DNA of 64,000 nucleotides from Closterium sp. Naga37s-1 (Eukaryota > Streptophyta > Zygnematophyceae > Desmidiales > Closteriaceae). The translations under genes were made by a program, and so were the position numbers. The notes beneath the pieces are model-generated. The model worked only from the letters and a program-made list of their open reading frames with translations, was not told where the DNA came from and ran no database searches. The stretch is taken from contig CANJKZ010000078.1 in assembly GCA_947471745.1 (NCBI GenBank), forward strand, positions 2,236,501-2,300,500. Direction: 5' to 3'. Within the stretch, counting starts at the first letter, position 1. Each line of letters begins with the position of its first letter. Below are positions 12,007-22,241 of this stretch, piece by piece.

Positions 12007-12122
12007 TGTCAAAATACTGAACGAGAATGAATGCATTGAGCAGAAAGTTGGTACAAGTACTAACCCTAATTGGGTTGTACCCCTTATGGGCTACCCCACT
12101 ACAGCCTACACAATATAAGCAT
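12007..12122 (-). repeat. 5' LTR of copia A, truncated at the pogo border
   Basis: It matches 1-89 and element G's LTR but lacks the outermost bases (TATAATATTTTGACA-equivalent). It stops exactly at the TA that borders the pogo element. A degenerate PBS and a 7-bp hairpin GGTCCTG-TTC-CAGGACC follow on the minus strand (about 12006-11972). Confidence 0.8.
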
Positions 12123-12124
12123 TA

Positions 12125-12840
12125 CCGTCATACCTCGGATAGTAGCACATATGCGCTTATAATGAATTTATTTTTTGAGGGGGGGCGCTTGTAACGGCCA
12201 TAAGCGCCAGCGCTTTTATAAAGGCAAAACTGAATTTCACTGTAAAGGATATCATTCTGAAGCCCTCAATAAGGCGAATACAACACTGTACCATGCGCGC
12301 GGGGTCGTGCATGGAATGACGGCGAAACTTGACACACAAAACCCGTCCCGGTGCAACGCACGTGCCAGCGCTGATGCAAAACCTGCCGTGCGGCCCAATC
12401 AGGTTGGCATGCGCTGCCAGACAGGAGCATCTCGGCAGAACCATCCAGAACGTGATGGAATCTGCCGTGCCAGCGCAGCATGGAAGGTGCCCCCAACCCT
12501 CCTCTCCGGGTTGAGGCAGGGGTGTACTCGTCTTTCATCGACGAGGACCCCGAGCCACAAACCAGAAGGGGTCCCCTTCAATCTCTCATTTCAACACCCA
12601 TTCTTGCAGTTTTTTATTCATTCTTCTTTTCCTCGCCCGCCTGGCTGCGGAAGCCATGGCAGAATTCACAGGCACTCATTTTCTCTTCAAGAAAAAACCT
12701 TCCAGTAGGCCCGCGTACTGTGTTATAGCTGACGGGTGGTATAGCCGCATACCACCAGACCCTCCATAGCCACCACAGCCTCCTGCGCCTCCTGCGCCGC
12801 CTGCTCCTCCGGCTCCCCCTGCTCCTCCTGTTCCTCCGTG
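12125..12840 (+). repeat. Left terminal inverted repeat of the pogo-like element
   Basis: It is inverted relative to 14525-15272. Shared landmarks include the GGCGCTTGTAA and CGGCCATAAGCGCC boxes near the end, blocks around the bovine-like CAGCGCTG repeats, the AGAAGGGGTCCCCTT block and the GCCTCCTGCGCC repeat at the inner edge. The inner boundary is approximate. Confidence 0.75.
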
Positions 12841-13284
12841 TCCGGTGGCCCCTCACGTCACCGACAACCACCCCGTGCTCACGCTCCTGCTCCCATCGGC
12901 GTTCGACGAGTATCTGTTGGAACCGGATTCTAACAAGGGCCCCGATGTTTACGTAGATGCTCTAGCGCCAGCACCACGTTGGGGCCAGCCAGAAAACTGC
13001 ACGTGGGACGAATCTGCAGTCGGCGCTGACGACGACGTGCAAGACGCCGAGGAAGATTGGCGCGCTGAGGGCGACACCGGCGCCGAGGGTGGCACTGAGA
13101 CCGACACCGAGGCCGCTACTGAGGCCGGCACTGCTGAGGATGTGTTTCCCGAGGGTGCGCCGGGCGGTGACGACGACGACGGCGTCGAATACTGGTCACG
13201 CGATGGCCTCCCCGAGAAACTCTTGATACCAACTTATCCTCCATGTAATCGAAAGCGACCTCACCCTTCTTCACAGAACCATGA

Positions 13285-13629
13285 TGTCAGAGGTCCACTG
13301 GTGATCCCCGATTGATCCTAGGGAAGGGTTACAGGCTCGTTGTCCTGGGGGGTTATGGGCGCACTGACCCGCTACTTAACAAGCCCTTTTATCCCAATGG
13401 TCTAGTGGTTGGGATTCTGACATGTTATCAGAGTGAAGGTCTCGGGTTCGAATCCCAGTGTGTGCACTTCGGGCATCCCAGTGCGGGGGGGTGTCAGAGG
13501 TCCACTGGTGATCCCCGATTGATCCTAGGGAAGGGTTACAGGCTCGTTGTCCTGGGGGGTTATGGGCGCACTGACCCGCTACTTAAAAAGCCCTTTTATC
13601 CCAATGGTCTAGTGGTTGGGATTCTGACA
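13285..13629 (+). mobile_element. Miniature LTR retrotransposon (TRIM/SMART-like) inside the transposase
   Basis: Two 138-bp direct repeats (13285-13422 and 13492-13629) start with TGTCAGAGG and end with GATTCTGACA. I found one difference between them. The 69-bp interior starts with a PBS-like TGTTATCAGAG and ends with a polypurine tract GCGGGGGGG. CATGA is duplicated at 13280-13284 and 13630-13634. At 345 bp it has no coding room and depends on enzymes from other elements. It also carries tRNA-like promoter boxes (separate entry). Confidence 0.92.
13394..13460 (+). promoter_or_regulatory. tRNA-like internal promoter (A and B boxes) across the LTR/PBS joint
   Basis: TGGTCTAGTGGTTGGGA (13398-13414, in the LTR) resembles a Pol III A box as in tRNA-Glu or tRNA-Gln. 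GGTTCGAATCC (13445-13455, interior) is a canonical B box. A CTGA/TCAG stem lies between them. The A box is repeated in the 3' LTR without a B box. The acceptor arms do not pair convincingly, so this is tRNA-like, not a tRNA gene. Confidence 0.6.
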
Positions 13630-14524
13630 CATGATTCTCGCCCCCCCTCTCCCAGGCACAAGCCCAACGACCACAAGCGTCAGGCCTATACTGCTGCCGA
13701 GAAGTTGAAGTGGGTCGCGCAGCTGGATGTGGCGGTGTCGATGCGCGCTCTGGCTCGCGAGAGTGGCATCCACCGCAAGTACCTCGCCAACTAGAAGCGT
13801 GCCGCTGATTTCCTCAAGGAAGTCCACTCTGCCAGGAAGTGCATGCACGGTCGCGGCAGGGCGTCGTGGTACCGCCCGATGGAGATCAAGGTGTATGAGC
13901 GACTGCTCGACTGGCGACGCAAGGGAACCGCGGTGTCCGTCGGCCGCCTGCAGGAGTGGTCCCGGGAGTTCATGAAGTTACTCTACCCCCTCGTGAAGTG
14001 GAAAGGGAGCCAACGGTGGTCGGACCGGTTAAGTAGGCAGTGGAATCTCAGCGTGCGAATGAAGACGAAGGTCGCCCAGAAAACCGCCACCCGTAAGAAT
14101 CATTTTTATTCTCTATGCCATGTGTATGCACTTGTTACTCACTAACCGTAACTGTGTTCAACCGCAGATGTCGCGGAGCAATGCAAGAAGTTCTGGCAAT
14201 TCGTCCGTGATAAGCGTCGGGAGCGCAGCATCGAGACGACGTGGATTATCAACGCCGACCAGACGCCGCTGTGGCTGGAGATGCCCGCCACCACTACCGT
14301 CGATCAAACCGGTGTTCGGTCGGTGCCCATCAGGAGCGCGGGGTACGAGAAGGAGCGCGTGACCGTGATGTTGGCGTGCACGGCGAACGGGATGAAGCTG
14401 AAGCCGTGGGTTTTTTTCAAGCGGAAGACCGTGCCGAAAGGGGTGTTCCCGCTGGGCAAGTCATGATTCTTGTTTGTATGCTTTTCACCGGTCCTGTTTT
14501 TTAAGAGACTTACAGAAGCTTCAT

Positions 14525-15272
14525 CCCGGAGGTGCAGGAGGTGCAGGAGGCGAAGGAGGAGCAGGAGGCGCAGGAGGCGCAGGAGGCGCAGGAGGCCGTG
14601 GTGGCTCTGGTGGTTCTGGTGGGATACGGGAGTACCACCCGTCAGCGTCTACTCTAAACGCGGGCCTTCGCGTAGGCTTTTTCTTGAACAAGAAGTGGGT
14701 GCCGCTGAATTCCGCCATGGCGGCGGCAGCCAGGCGAGAACTACCAAGAAACCGAACGAGAAACTGAGAGAGATGGAGAACAAATGAGAGATTCAAAGGG
14801 ACCCCTTCTGGTTAGCGCCTCGGGGTCCTCGTCGGGGAGAGACGGGTACCCCCTGTCTGAACCCGGAGAGGAGGTTATCGCGGCACGAAGATGCTGCGCT
14901 GGCAGGGCATTCCAGCCCCTTCTCGATGGTTCGGGTGAAATGCAGCTGCCTGCCAGCGCATGAAAGCCTGATTGGGCCGCAAGGCAACTTTCACGTCAGC
15001 GCTGGCAGGTGCGCTGCTCGTGGACGGGATTTGTGCGGTCGGGAATCGAACCGCAGCAGTTTTCGGCGGGATTACATGCATTATCCCACGCGCACGTTAC
15101 TCAATTGTGTTCGCCTTATTGCGGGCTTCGATTTGGTACATAAAAATAACAAATTCATTTTTGCCATGATATAAGCGCCGGCGCTTATGGCCGTTATTCA
15201 ATTACAAGCGCCACCCCTAAAAAAAATGATTTTATTATAGGCGCATATGCGCCTATATCCGGGGTAATACGG
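14525..15272 (-). repeat. Right terminal inverted repeat of the pogo-like element
   Basis: Inverted partner of 12125-12840. Its inner edge is the GCAGGAGGC repeat array (14530-14610), the complement of the GCCTCCTGC array that starts the transposase gene on the left. Confidence 0.75.
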
Positions 15273-15274
15273 TA

Positions 15275-15914
15275 TTAGGCATTCCTTACCGGGTGTTTCA
15301 ACACCGCGTACAGGACCAACCGTTGTTCACCCGTTACGGCTAAAGGGGCTTCGCCAACCTTCGCGCGCTGCATTTGCCAAACCATGCAATGCTGGCCTGT
15401 CCAAGTTGGCCTACGCTTCGGGACTAGCCCGAACCTTGTTGCCAGCATCGCACTAGCTAGCTCGCACGCACCGTGTTACCTTTTGCATGTTTCGCCTTTA
15501 AGTATTTGCTCATGCCTTCGCTCATGGTATTTTGTACTGGTCTGACAACTTAGTGCAATCCTTGCTACCTCGTAACAAATGGATTAAACGGGTGTATACT
15601 TTTAGCTGTTAAAACGGAACTAGTGCCCTGTCTATCTGACAATAATATGGTAGAAATAACGTCGAAAGTATATTCCAAGCCAAAATGTGGTATGGTAAGT
15701 GTGCTGAAATTCCGATGAACATGAGCACAGTTGTACATACCGTAAGAATATTTCATATTCATCCTGCTTTCCGCATCCTACAGAGTTAGTATAGTTGTTT
15801 CCCCCTTTCTGCTTTTTGCAGCCAGTTCATTACTAGTGCTGATGTTGACTATGGACGAGGCGGGAAGGTGGGCCTATTGCAGCGAGTTGAGGAAGAGGAT
15901 GGTAACGACAATGA
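15275..15914. other. Non-coding stretch, nothing recognised
   Basis: No credible gene, RNA or element end was found. A short possible exon (15820-15914; acidic EEEDGNDNDTDDDGDD) leads into the tandem repeat that follows. Confidence 0.5.
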
Positions 15915-16320
15915 CACCGATGATGATGGGGATGATGCTGATGCCGTACAGCACACTGTAGCCCTGCACATGCCCCATGCCATGTGGTGGATGGAACATA
16001 GCACATGGCAGTGCAGAGAAGGAGTGTATATTAGAATTGAAAAAGAGTGTGGGATGATGATGGGAATGATGCTGATGCCGTACAACATACTGTATCCCTG
16101 CACATGCCTCATGCCGCATGGCGGATGGTACATGGTGGATGGCAGTGCAGAAAGGGCGTGTATTTTAGAATAGAAAAAGAGTGTGGGGTGATGATGGGAA
16201 TGGTGCTGATGCCGTACAGCACACTGTAGCCCTGCACATGCCCCATGCCGTGTGGTGGTTGGAACATGACGAATGGCAATGCACAGAAGACGTGCATATT
16301 AGAATCGGGAAAGGGTGGGG
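15915..16320. repeat. Tandem repeat, about 135 bp x 3
   Basis: Units near 15920, 16055 and 16190 each hold GATGATGGGAATGATGCTG, a CCCTGCACATGCCCCATGCC block and AGAATNGAAAAAGAGTGTGG. Copies diverge by several substitutions. Short open frames across it are repeat artefacts. Confidence 0.85.
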
Positions 16321-16713
16321 GTGCTGGCAACAAGTTCATTGTGTGGGCTGTTGGAATCAAATATGTGATTTATAAGGCGCTAACACAGCAAGACATGCTT
16401 TTGAGTCGACTCAGAAGTCAGCTGTTGAAATCAAAGATGAGTTCTATAAGGCGCTAAAATAGCAAGACGTGCTGCTGTTGAGGTGAGTCAGGACACACAC
16501 AGGTAGGGAAGCAGGGCACGGTGAGAGTGATACAGAGGAGGGAAGCATAGGAGCCAGGGCTTGAACAGGGAGGGACGGGGGGCAGAGAGACAAGTGTGAA
16601 GCGGAGACCCACATGAGCAAGCAGCACAGGGAGGAGCATGACTGTGTGGATGCTAGCAGTCGCTGCATTGGACTCAAGGTGGGGGGACGAGGAGAGAAGG
16701 GGTGAGAGGCAGC

Positions 16714-16826
<113 letters not shown>

Positions 16827-16832
16827 ACGCAC

Positions 16833-19800
16833 CACCCAGGAAGGCACTTTGCTGCTCAGGTCCTTCTCCTCCTCTGCCTGCTTCTCCGCCGCCTTCTCCA
16901 CTCGCTCCACCACCGCGTCCCATTGGCTCGCAGACGACCCGCCTGCTGACGTGGCAGGTGCTGACGTGGCGGATGCGGAGTAGGCGGCGGGAGTGCGGTT
17001 GGCCTGTGCGCCGCCCTGCAGCCCCACGTCGGTGATCTGCGCGTAAGGGGATGTGCGCTGGCCCCCTGCCCCCACTGCATCCTCAGGGCCTGGCTCCTCC
17101 TGGCCGGGGGAGGGCCGTGGGGGAAGGTGGTGGAGAAAGGGAGGAAAGTGGCAGGGGGTAGGAGAGGGGGGTGAGGGAGTGGCGTAAGCAAGGGGTGTGT
17201 GTGGTAGCGAGGGGTTGGGGAGAGGTGGGGAAGAGGGGTGGGGTGGGGGAGAGGCGTGGGGGAAGGGGGGGACCGCCCTGCAGCCCGACATCTGTGATCT
17301 GTGCGTACGGGGAGGTGTGCTGGCTGCCTGCCCCCACTGCCTCCTCAGGGCCTGGCTCCTCCTGGGAAAGAGGGGGAAGAGAGAGGGGGGTCGGGGAGAG
17401 GCACGGAGGAGAGCAATGGGGTGGGGGGGCGTGGGAGGGATGCGGGGAGGCATGCGGTAGAGGTGTGGGAAAGAGGAGGGAGAGAGGGGTGGGAGAGGTG
17501 GGTGGGAGAGGTGGGTGGGAGAGAGGAATGCGTAGGGGGACGTGCGCTGGCCACCTGGCCCCACTGCCTCCTTGGGGCCTGGCTCCTCCTGGCAGGCGCA
17601 GGGTGGGAGGGAAGTGAGGGAGACGGGGGAAGAGGGGGGGGGAGGGGGTAGGAGATGGGTGAGGGAGAGGCGTAAGGGAGGGGTGTGCGGGAGAGGGGAC
17701 GTGCGCTGGCTTCTGGATGGCATCATGGCAGTGCCTCCTTAAGGGTTGGCTCCTCCTGGCACTGCAGTCTACTTTTGAGGCGCCTCAAAAGTAGAATGGC
17801 ACTGCCTCCTTTAGGGCTGCCTCCTCCTGGCACCGGCAGGGTAGGGGGAAGAGAGGAGGGGAGAGGGGTCGGGGGAGGGATGGGGGAGAGGAGTGGGGAA
17901 GATGGGTGGTTGAGAGGAGTGGGAAGGGGAGTGGGTGAGTAAGGCGGGTAGGGGAGACGGGTTGGGGATGGGGTGGGGGAAAGAGTAGGGAAGAGCCATG
18001 GGGGAGGGGAGTGGAAAAGAAGGGCGGGGGAGAGGCGTGGAGAAGTAGGGTGGGGGAAAGGAGTGGGGGGAGAGGCGTGAGGGCGAGAGGAGTGGGGGAG
18101 AGCGGTGTGGGAGAGGTGTACGGGGGAGGGGTGAGGGAAAAGACCTGGAGGAGAGGGTGGGGGAGAGGCGTGGCACACAAGAGTCGAAACACACCCCACT
18201 TCTCGCTTCTAAAGCCTCACCTTTCTCAACCCTTGCCATCCTTTTCCCTTTTCGCCTCTTGCCCCCCTCATCGACTCTTGTCCCTCCCATCCCATGCCCC
18301 CGCCCAGTCACCATTTTAACCCCCATCCGCTCTAGGCCCTTCCATAACCTTCTAATCTTCGTTATCCCCTTGTCTTGTCCCCTTGCTCACTCACCTGTAG
18401 GCGCGGCCACTCGCACAAGTCCTGCGCCATCATCTTACAACCCCCATCACCCCTAACCGCCCCTTCCCCTTCTCTCTGCACCCCCATGGCTCACCCGTAG
18501 GCACGGGCAGTCACGCATGTCCTGCGCCATCTCTCCGTACCCCCCCGTCAACCCTAATCTCCTCTTCCCCTCCTCCCCACTCTCGCATGGCTCACCCGCA
18601 GGCGCGGCCAGTCGCGCATGTCCTGCGCCAGCTTGCGCAGCACCATGCGGTCTGCTGGTACACGGTCCTCACACACCTGCAAGGAGACGGGGGGGGGGGG
18701 GAGGAATGAGGGGAGATGGAGGAACAATGGGACAAGGGGGGAAGGGGGGGGGGGGGGGGGGGCGTCTCAAAACCAGCTTGCGCAGCACCATGCGATCTGC
18801 TGGCAAGCAGACATGACCCACCTGGTGGACGAGGGGTTTAAGGGGAGGGGGGTTGCGACCTCCCCCCCTCTCCCGGCCCCCGCATTCCCCCCCCCTTCCC
18901 CCTTCTCCCCGCCCCCGCATTCCCCCCCTCCCTTCCCCCTTCTCCCCCCCACCTCGAGGAACGAGTCAGCAATCTCGTCGCGGGAGCACCCGCTTTCATT
19001 CTCGATGCCCTCCCCCACCCCGCTCACCCCCTTTCCCCCTCCCTTTCTGCTCTCTCCCTTCCCCGGCATTTCAATCCCCCCGCCGCGCCCACCTCAAGAA
19101 AGGCATCGGCGATCTCGTCGCGGGAGCACCCACTTTCATTCTCGATGCCCATCTGCCGCCGCCGCTCCGCCTCACGTGGGTCCTCGATCATCAGCACCAG
19201 CCGGATCTGCGGAGATTGGTGCGCGTGACGTCACATTAGCGCGGCCAGCAGGCGCGCGAATATTGGCGCGCGGCAGGGGGGCGAGGGAGAGGGGGAGGCA
19301 GCGAAATGAGGACAGCAGGGAGGTGGGCGAAGCGTGCGAACGGCTGACACTGAAGGACAATGACGAACAAAACACAGACAAAGAAGGTGACATGGAGCGT
19401 GCAGTGAGAGCACGCTCGCACATCTCGCGACGGAGGGTACGATATCCATTCTCGAAAGGTAAAGTCTCTTCTAGACGGCTACTGCAGCTTTTCGTTTCTT
19501 CATGGGTGAACTCACAAGGCGAATAAACGCACCTCCTGTGTTGAATTTACTTTTGAGAATTCTCAGAAGTTAACTTTTCGTTTCTTCATGGGTGAACTCA
19601 CAAGGCTAATAAACGCACCTCCTGCACGGTCATGTCGCGACGCTCCTTGAGCAACTCGATGGTCTGCCACACCGCGCGCCGCACGCCGCACGCAGTACGG
19701 AGCACGCAGCACACACACATGCACAGGCACAGGAACGGATGCGAGTTAGGCTCGAGGCATGCGACAAACCGGAACGGTTAAAGTGGCAAGAACGATCATT

Positions 19801-20351
19801 CGGTGCGGACCGAAATAACAACGGTTGGAGGCGGTTGGAGGTGGATGGAGGTCTGAGTGGCTCAGCTGAGGGCGGCACTAAGGAGGCTTCGACTGAAATC
19901 CCTTAGGCACGACCCTGCACTCGCAATCCCAACCTTCGCCGAAATCTACTCTCGCAGCAACACCAAATGGCACGAGTCGCGAGTGTCGCGAATGCTGCGA
20001 ATGTCGCGAATGTCGTGAACTGCCTATGCGAGCGCAAATCACCTCGAGGATGTCCTGAATGTCGCTCAGGTCCTGCGCCTCCTCCGCCGACAGCTGCGCC
20101 TCCCCATCCTTCCCCTCCGCCGCTGCCGCCGCTGCCGCCGCTGCCCGCACGGACCGCCTATACGCCGGCCCTGGTTGTCGTAAGGAAACAGATTGCTGCG
20201 ATAGGCGGCGGCATCGGACGGCTAGCGATTGCCCGGAAGAGAAAGCGACGACAAGAGACAGGCGGGATGCGGCACGCTGCGATGTGAGGCGGGATTGAGT
20301 GAGCGACGACGACGCGTGTGGGGCGTGTCGCACGGCGATGGACGTCGGCAT
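16833..20351 (-). CDS. Five-exon nuclear gene, putative chloroplast Ycf3-interacting protein 1-like
   Basis: Predicted minus-strand exons: 20351-20043, 19663-19619, 19206-19093, 18676-18596 and 17099-16833. All joints are phase 0 with AG/GT borders (GTGATT, GTGCGT, GTGGGC, GTGAGC, GTGCGT donors). Exon 1 encodes a Ser/Arg-rich, acid-poor leader typical of plastid transit peptides, then poly-Ala. Exons 2-4 carry ELLKERRDMTV, LVLMIEDPREAERRRQMGIE, SRDEIADAFLEV, EDRVPADRMVLRKLAQDM and DWP; exon 5 carries SPYAQITDVG and a Glu/Lys-rich end. From memory this pattern fits Y3IP1/CGL59, a thylakoid factor for photosystem I assembly, about 280 residues with a C-terminal membrane segment. That last segment was not found downstream. 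Family assignment is inference; exon structure is visible. PALE CRESS is an alternative. Confidence 0.5.
17275..17361 (-). repeat. Partial duplicate of exon 5, copy 2
   Basis: It repeats the exon-5 start (GAGGAGCCAGG... to the TDVGLQG codons) with its splice acceptor. Further partial copies start at 17588, 17754 and 17826. They could be cryptic or alternative exons. Confidence 0.75.
18390..18535 (-). repeat. Partial duplicates of exon 4
   Basis: Two copies of the exon-4 end and donor (AQDMRD codons plus GGGTGAGCCATG) lie downstream of the true exon, near 18480-18535 and 18390-18430. Another copy of its start (PADRMVLRKL codons) lies near 18775-18830, upstream in gene order. Confidence 0.65.
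18955..19005 (-). repeat. Partial duplicate of exon 3
   Basis: It repeats the IENESGCSRDEIADSFLE codons followed by a GTGGGG donor. It lies between exons 3 and 4 with no clean acceptor, so it is probably not used. Confidence 0.7.
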
Positions 20352-22241
20352 TGGGGGTGGGGCGATCTAAGTAAAACCTGACTGATTACTTGAAATTATG
20401 AAGAGGAAATCCAAGTTGCAAACACACATACGAGGGCAATCGGGAAGGAAATCATGCATGGATAAGGTACGCGTCTAGAGCTTCTCCTCTTGGCTGCGAG
20501 ATGAACTTTTGAGCTGACAAAATGTATCTCTCGCCAAGGCGTGACTTCTTTCATGCTCCGGTGTTACCGGGTTTGCACTGCCTGAAATGTCGCTAGCCGC
20601 ATTAATGGATTCGCGAGCACCGTGCGGAAAATGGTTGGGGGGAAGGGGAAGGGAAGAGGGGGTGTGATTGGGTGGCAATGGTGGCTTGCGGAGGGTATAG
20701 TCGGGGATGCTGGCTGGTTAGGGAGGCTTGGGGAGCAAGACTTTTCTCGGCTCGAACCTACTCACGCCACAACCGTACTGCCAAGTCTAGTGCGGCATAC
20801 CCACGGCTGTTGTGCTGGTGTGTTGTATGCACCATTCGATTGGATGATGGAGTTCGTGAAGTCCCAACCAGTCCCAACCACACCGCATCTTCGAGAAGTT
20901 GGGCTGGGTGTCTTGCGGGCGCTTCGTGTGGTTTCCTAACCTCCCTTACGAACCTCCCAATGAGAAGCTGTGTTCCTAACCTCCCAACCGCCTTGAAGGG
21001 GACGAGCCTTGGTGCTGCTTTTGCTGTGTTCCTATGTTTGGCGGAAGGTGCGGAAAACAATGATTGGCGCAAGCAAGGCAAGGCAACCCTCAGAAAGTGT
21101 TGTCATGAGAAAGCAGGACTCTTCCTCTCCAGCATTTTTGGAGGAAGAAATGCTTAGCAGAAATCCGCTTGCGTGGGGGGAAGAAACTAATCTTGTCAGA
21201 GAGGCTTCATGAGCGTCACACATGGTAGCCTTGTGAGCGTCTTGACTGAAGTGGGAGCTGCGATGTGGTCAATCCCATTTAGACTCGTAATAGCAGCTGC
21301 TGGAAGCACAGCATTTTGAGTGACCCAGCATTGTTCCATGTGACTGGGCAGACTTACATTCGCACCAACAATTGCTCCTAGGTTGTCTCAGTCACGAAGA
21401 ACACACTAGTTATGCTCGTGCATCAGAAAGTTTGGGCGCCTGGATTGGGGTGTTTGAGTTGAGTTCGGGTTTTCCAGGTTGGGTTCTGGCGAGTTTCCAA
21501 ACACACCATGTACGTGTGATGGGTTAGGCCGATAGGCACCCCATGTCGACCACTCCCTTGATGGTTTTGTATGCGTGGAAACATTCGGAACAGTGCGGGC
21601 TGGTAATGCCCAATCACCGAAGGGTACAGTTGCTTTGCAACACAGAGGAGGTACAATGTGCGGCTGTGTGAGTTCGATTTACAGATGATCCTGCGGATGG
21701 TCATTCATCATCGGGTTAGTTGATGACGTGGCCCGAACATTGACGGCCTGACGTTGCAAAGTGCGCGATGTTACAATTCATTTTGTTGCACTATTACTTT
21801 GACTTGCGAAGAATCATCGAGTGACGTTATTGAAGTTACAATTGCACTGTTACAATCTATGTTACAGAGCGCTCTGCGTTATTAGACTGGATTTTGGGGC
21901 ATCGAATCGCCAAGATAACACTGTATTAGGGTGTACTGAAAAAAAAATATAAACAGCTCCGGGGTTTTAGAAATGTGCACTATAATTAAATAAGATTTGC
22001 ATGAAACTCGTTTCTGCACTTGTACATAGACCAAAATATTCTCCATTAGACTCATCAGTTAAAGCGACAGTTGATTAACCTACAATAACCTACTAAACCA
22101 TGCTAGTGTTGCACCAACTACTAACTAACTACTACCTAAGCACTCGAAGGGGGTGTTCCATTAGGGAAAATCACGGACTCAGCCTTCCACCAAGATCTTG
22201 ATGACAGGGCTCATGTTGAAGCCAGCAGGGGGCCTGGAGTC
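20352..22241. other. Intergenic stretch, nothing recognised
   Basis: About 1.9 kb with only short unconvincing open frames. It probably contains the promoter of the minus-strand gene at 20351 and the 3' flank or transposon end of the gene at 22242. I found no TIR or known repeat. Confidence 0.5.

Larger units (their letters stand above)
1..12122 (-). mobile_element. Ty1/copia retrotransposon A, degenerate, split by a gypsy insertion
   Basis: Read on the minus strand, the order is 5' LTR (12122-12007), GC-rich leader, Gag, protease, integrase, Pro/Gly/Ala/Glu-rich linker, reverse transcriptase, RNase H and the start of the 3' LTR (89-1), which runs off the window. The domain order (IN before RT) is that of Ty1/copia. 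It is dead: Gag is frameshifted, about 0.7 kb spanning the IN zinc-binding and first catalytic region is missing near 9765, and the RT catalytic YVDD segment is deleted near 980. A Ty3/gypsy element sits inside IN. It belongs to the same family as elements C, C1, D2 and G in this window. Confidence 0.9.
12845..14466 (+). pseudogene. pogo-like transposase, interrupted and 3'-truncated
   Basis: The first part (12845-13284) has an acidic tail (DDDVQDAEEDW, GGDDDDG). A mini-LTR element follows; skipping it and one CATGA copy keeps the frame (NHDSRPPSPRHKP). The CENP-B/pogo-type helix-turn-helix begins with YTAAEKLKWV near 13690. TAG replaces a probable Trp at about 13792. An intron with GTAAGAAT...CAG borders (about 14094-14167) joins to FWQFVRDKRRE and the DDE domain start WIINADQTPLWLEMP, where Asp is the first catalytic acid, then EKERVTVMLACTANG and FFKRKTVPKG. 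Reading ends at the right TIR, so the second and third catalytic acids are missing. The true start codon is unclear. Confidence 0.8.
12125..15272 (+). mobile_element. pogo-like (Tc1/mariner) DNA transposon with very long TIRs
   Basis: The ends are inverted copies: CCGTCATACCTCGGATA on the left and, reversed, CCGTATTACCCCGGATA on the right. Each is flanked by TA, the Tc1/mariner target duplication. The inverted similarity continues inward for about 0.7 kb (to about 12840 and 14525). The interior encodes a pogo/Tigger-like transposase missing its 3' part, and a mini-LTR element is inserted in it. It is non-autonomous in this state. Confidence 0.85.

Noticed and set aside
12845..13315. Independent acidic host protein
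   Set aside because: When the mini-LTR element is skipped, the frame runs straight into the pogo DNA-binding domain, so it is the transposase N-terminal part.
13388..13465. Functional tRNA gene
   Set aside because: A and B boxes are present, but acceptor arms do not pair and position 33 of the anticodon loop is not T. It lies within a mobile element.
22000..22240. Transposon terminal repeat near the end of the coiled-coil gene
   Set aside because: No inverted match could be found beyond 51.3 kb, so no TIR is claimed.
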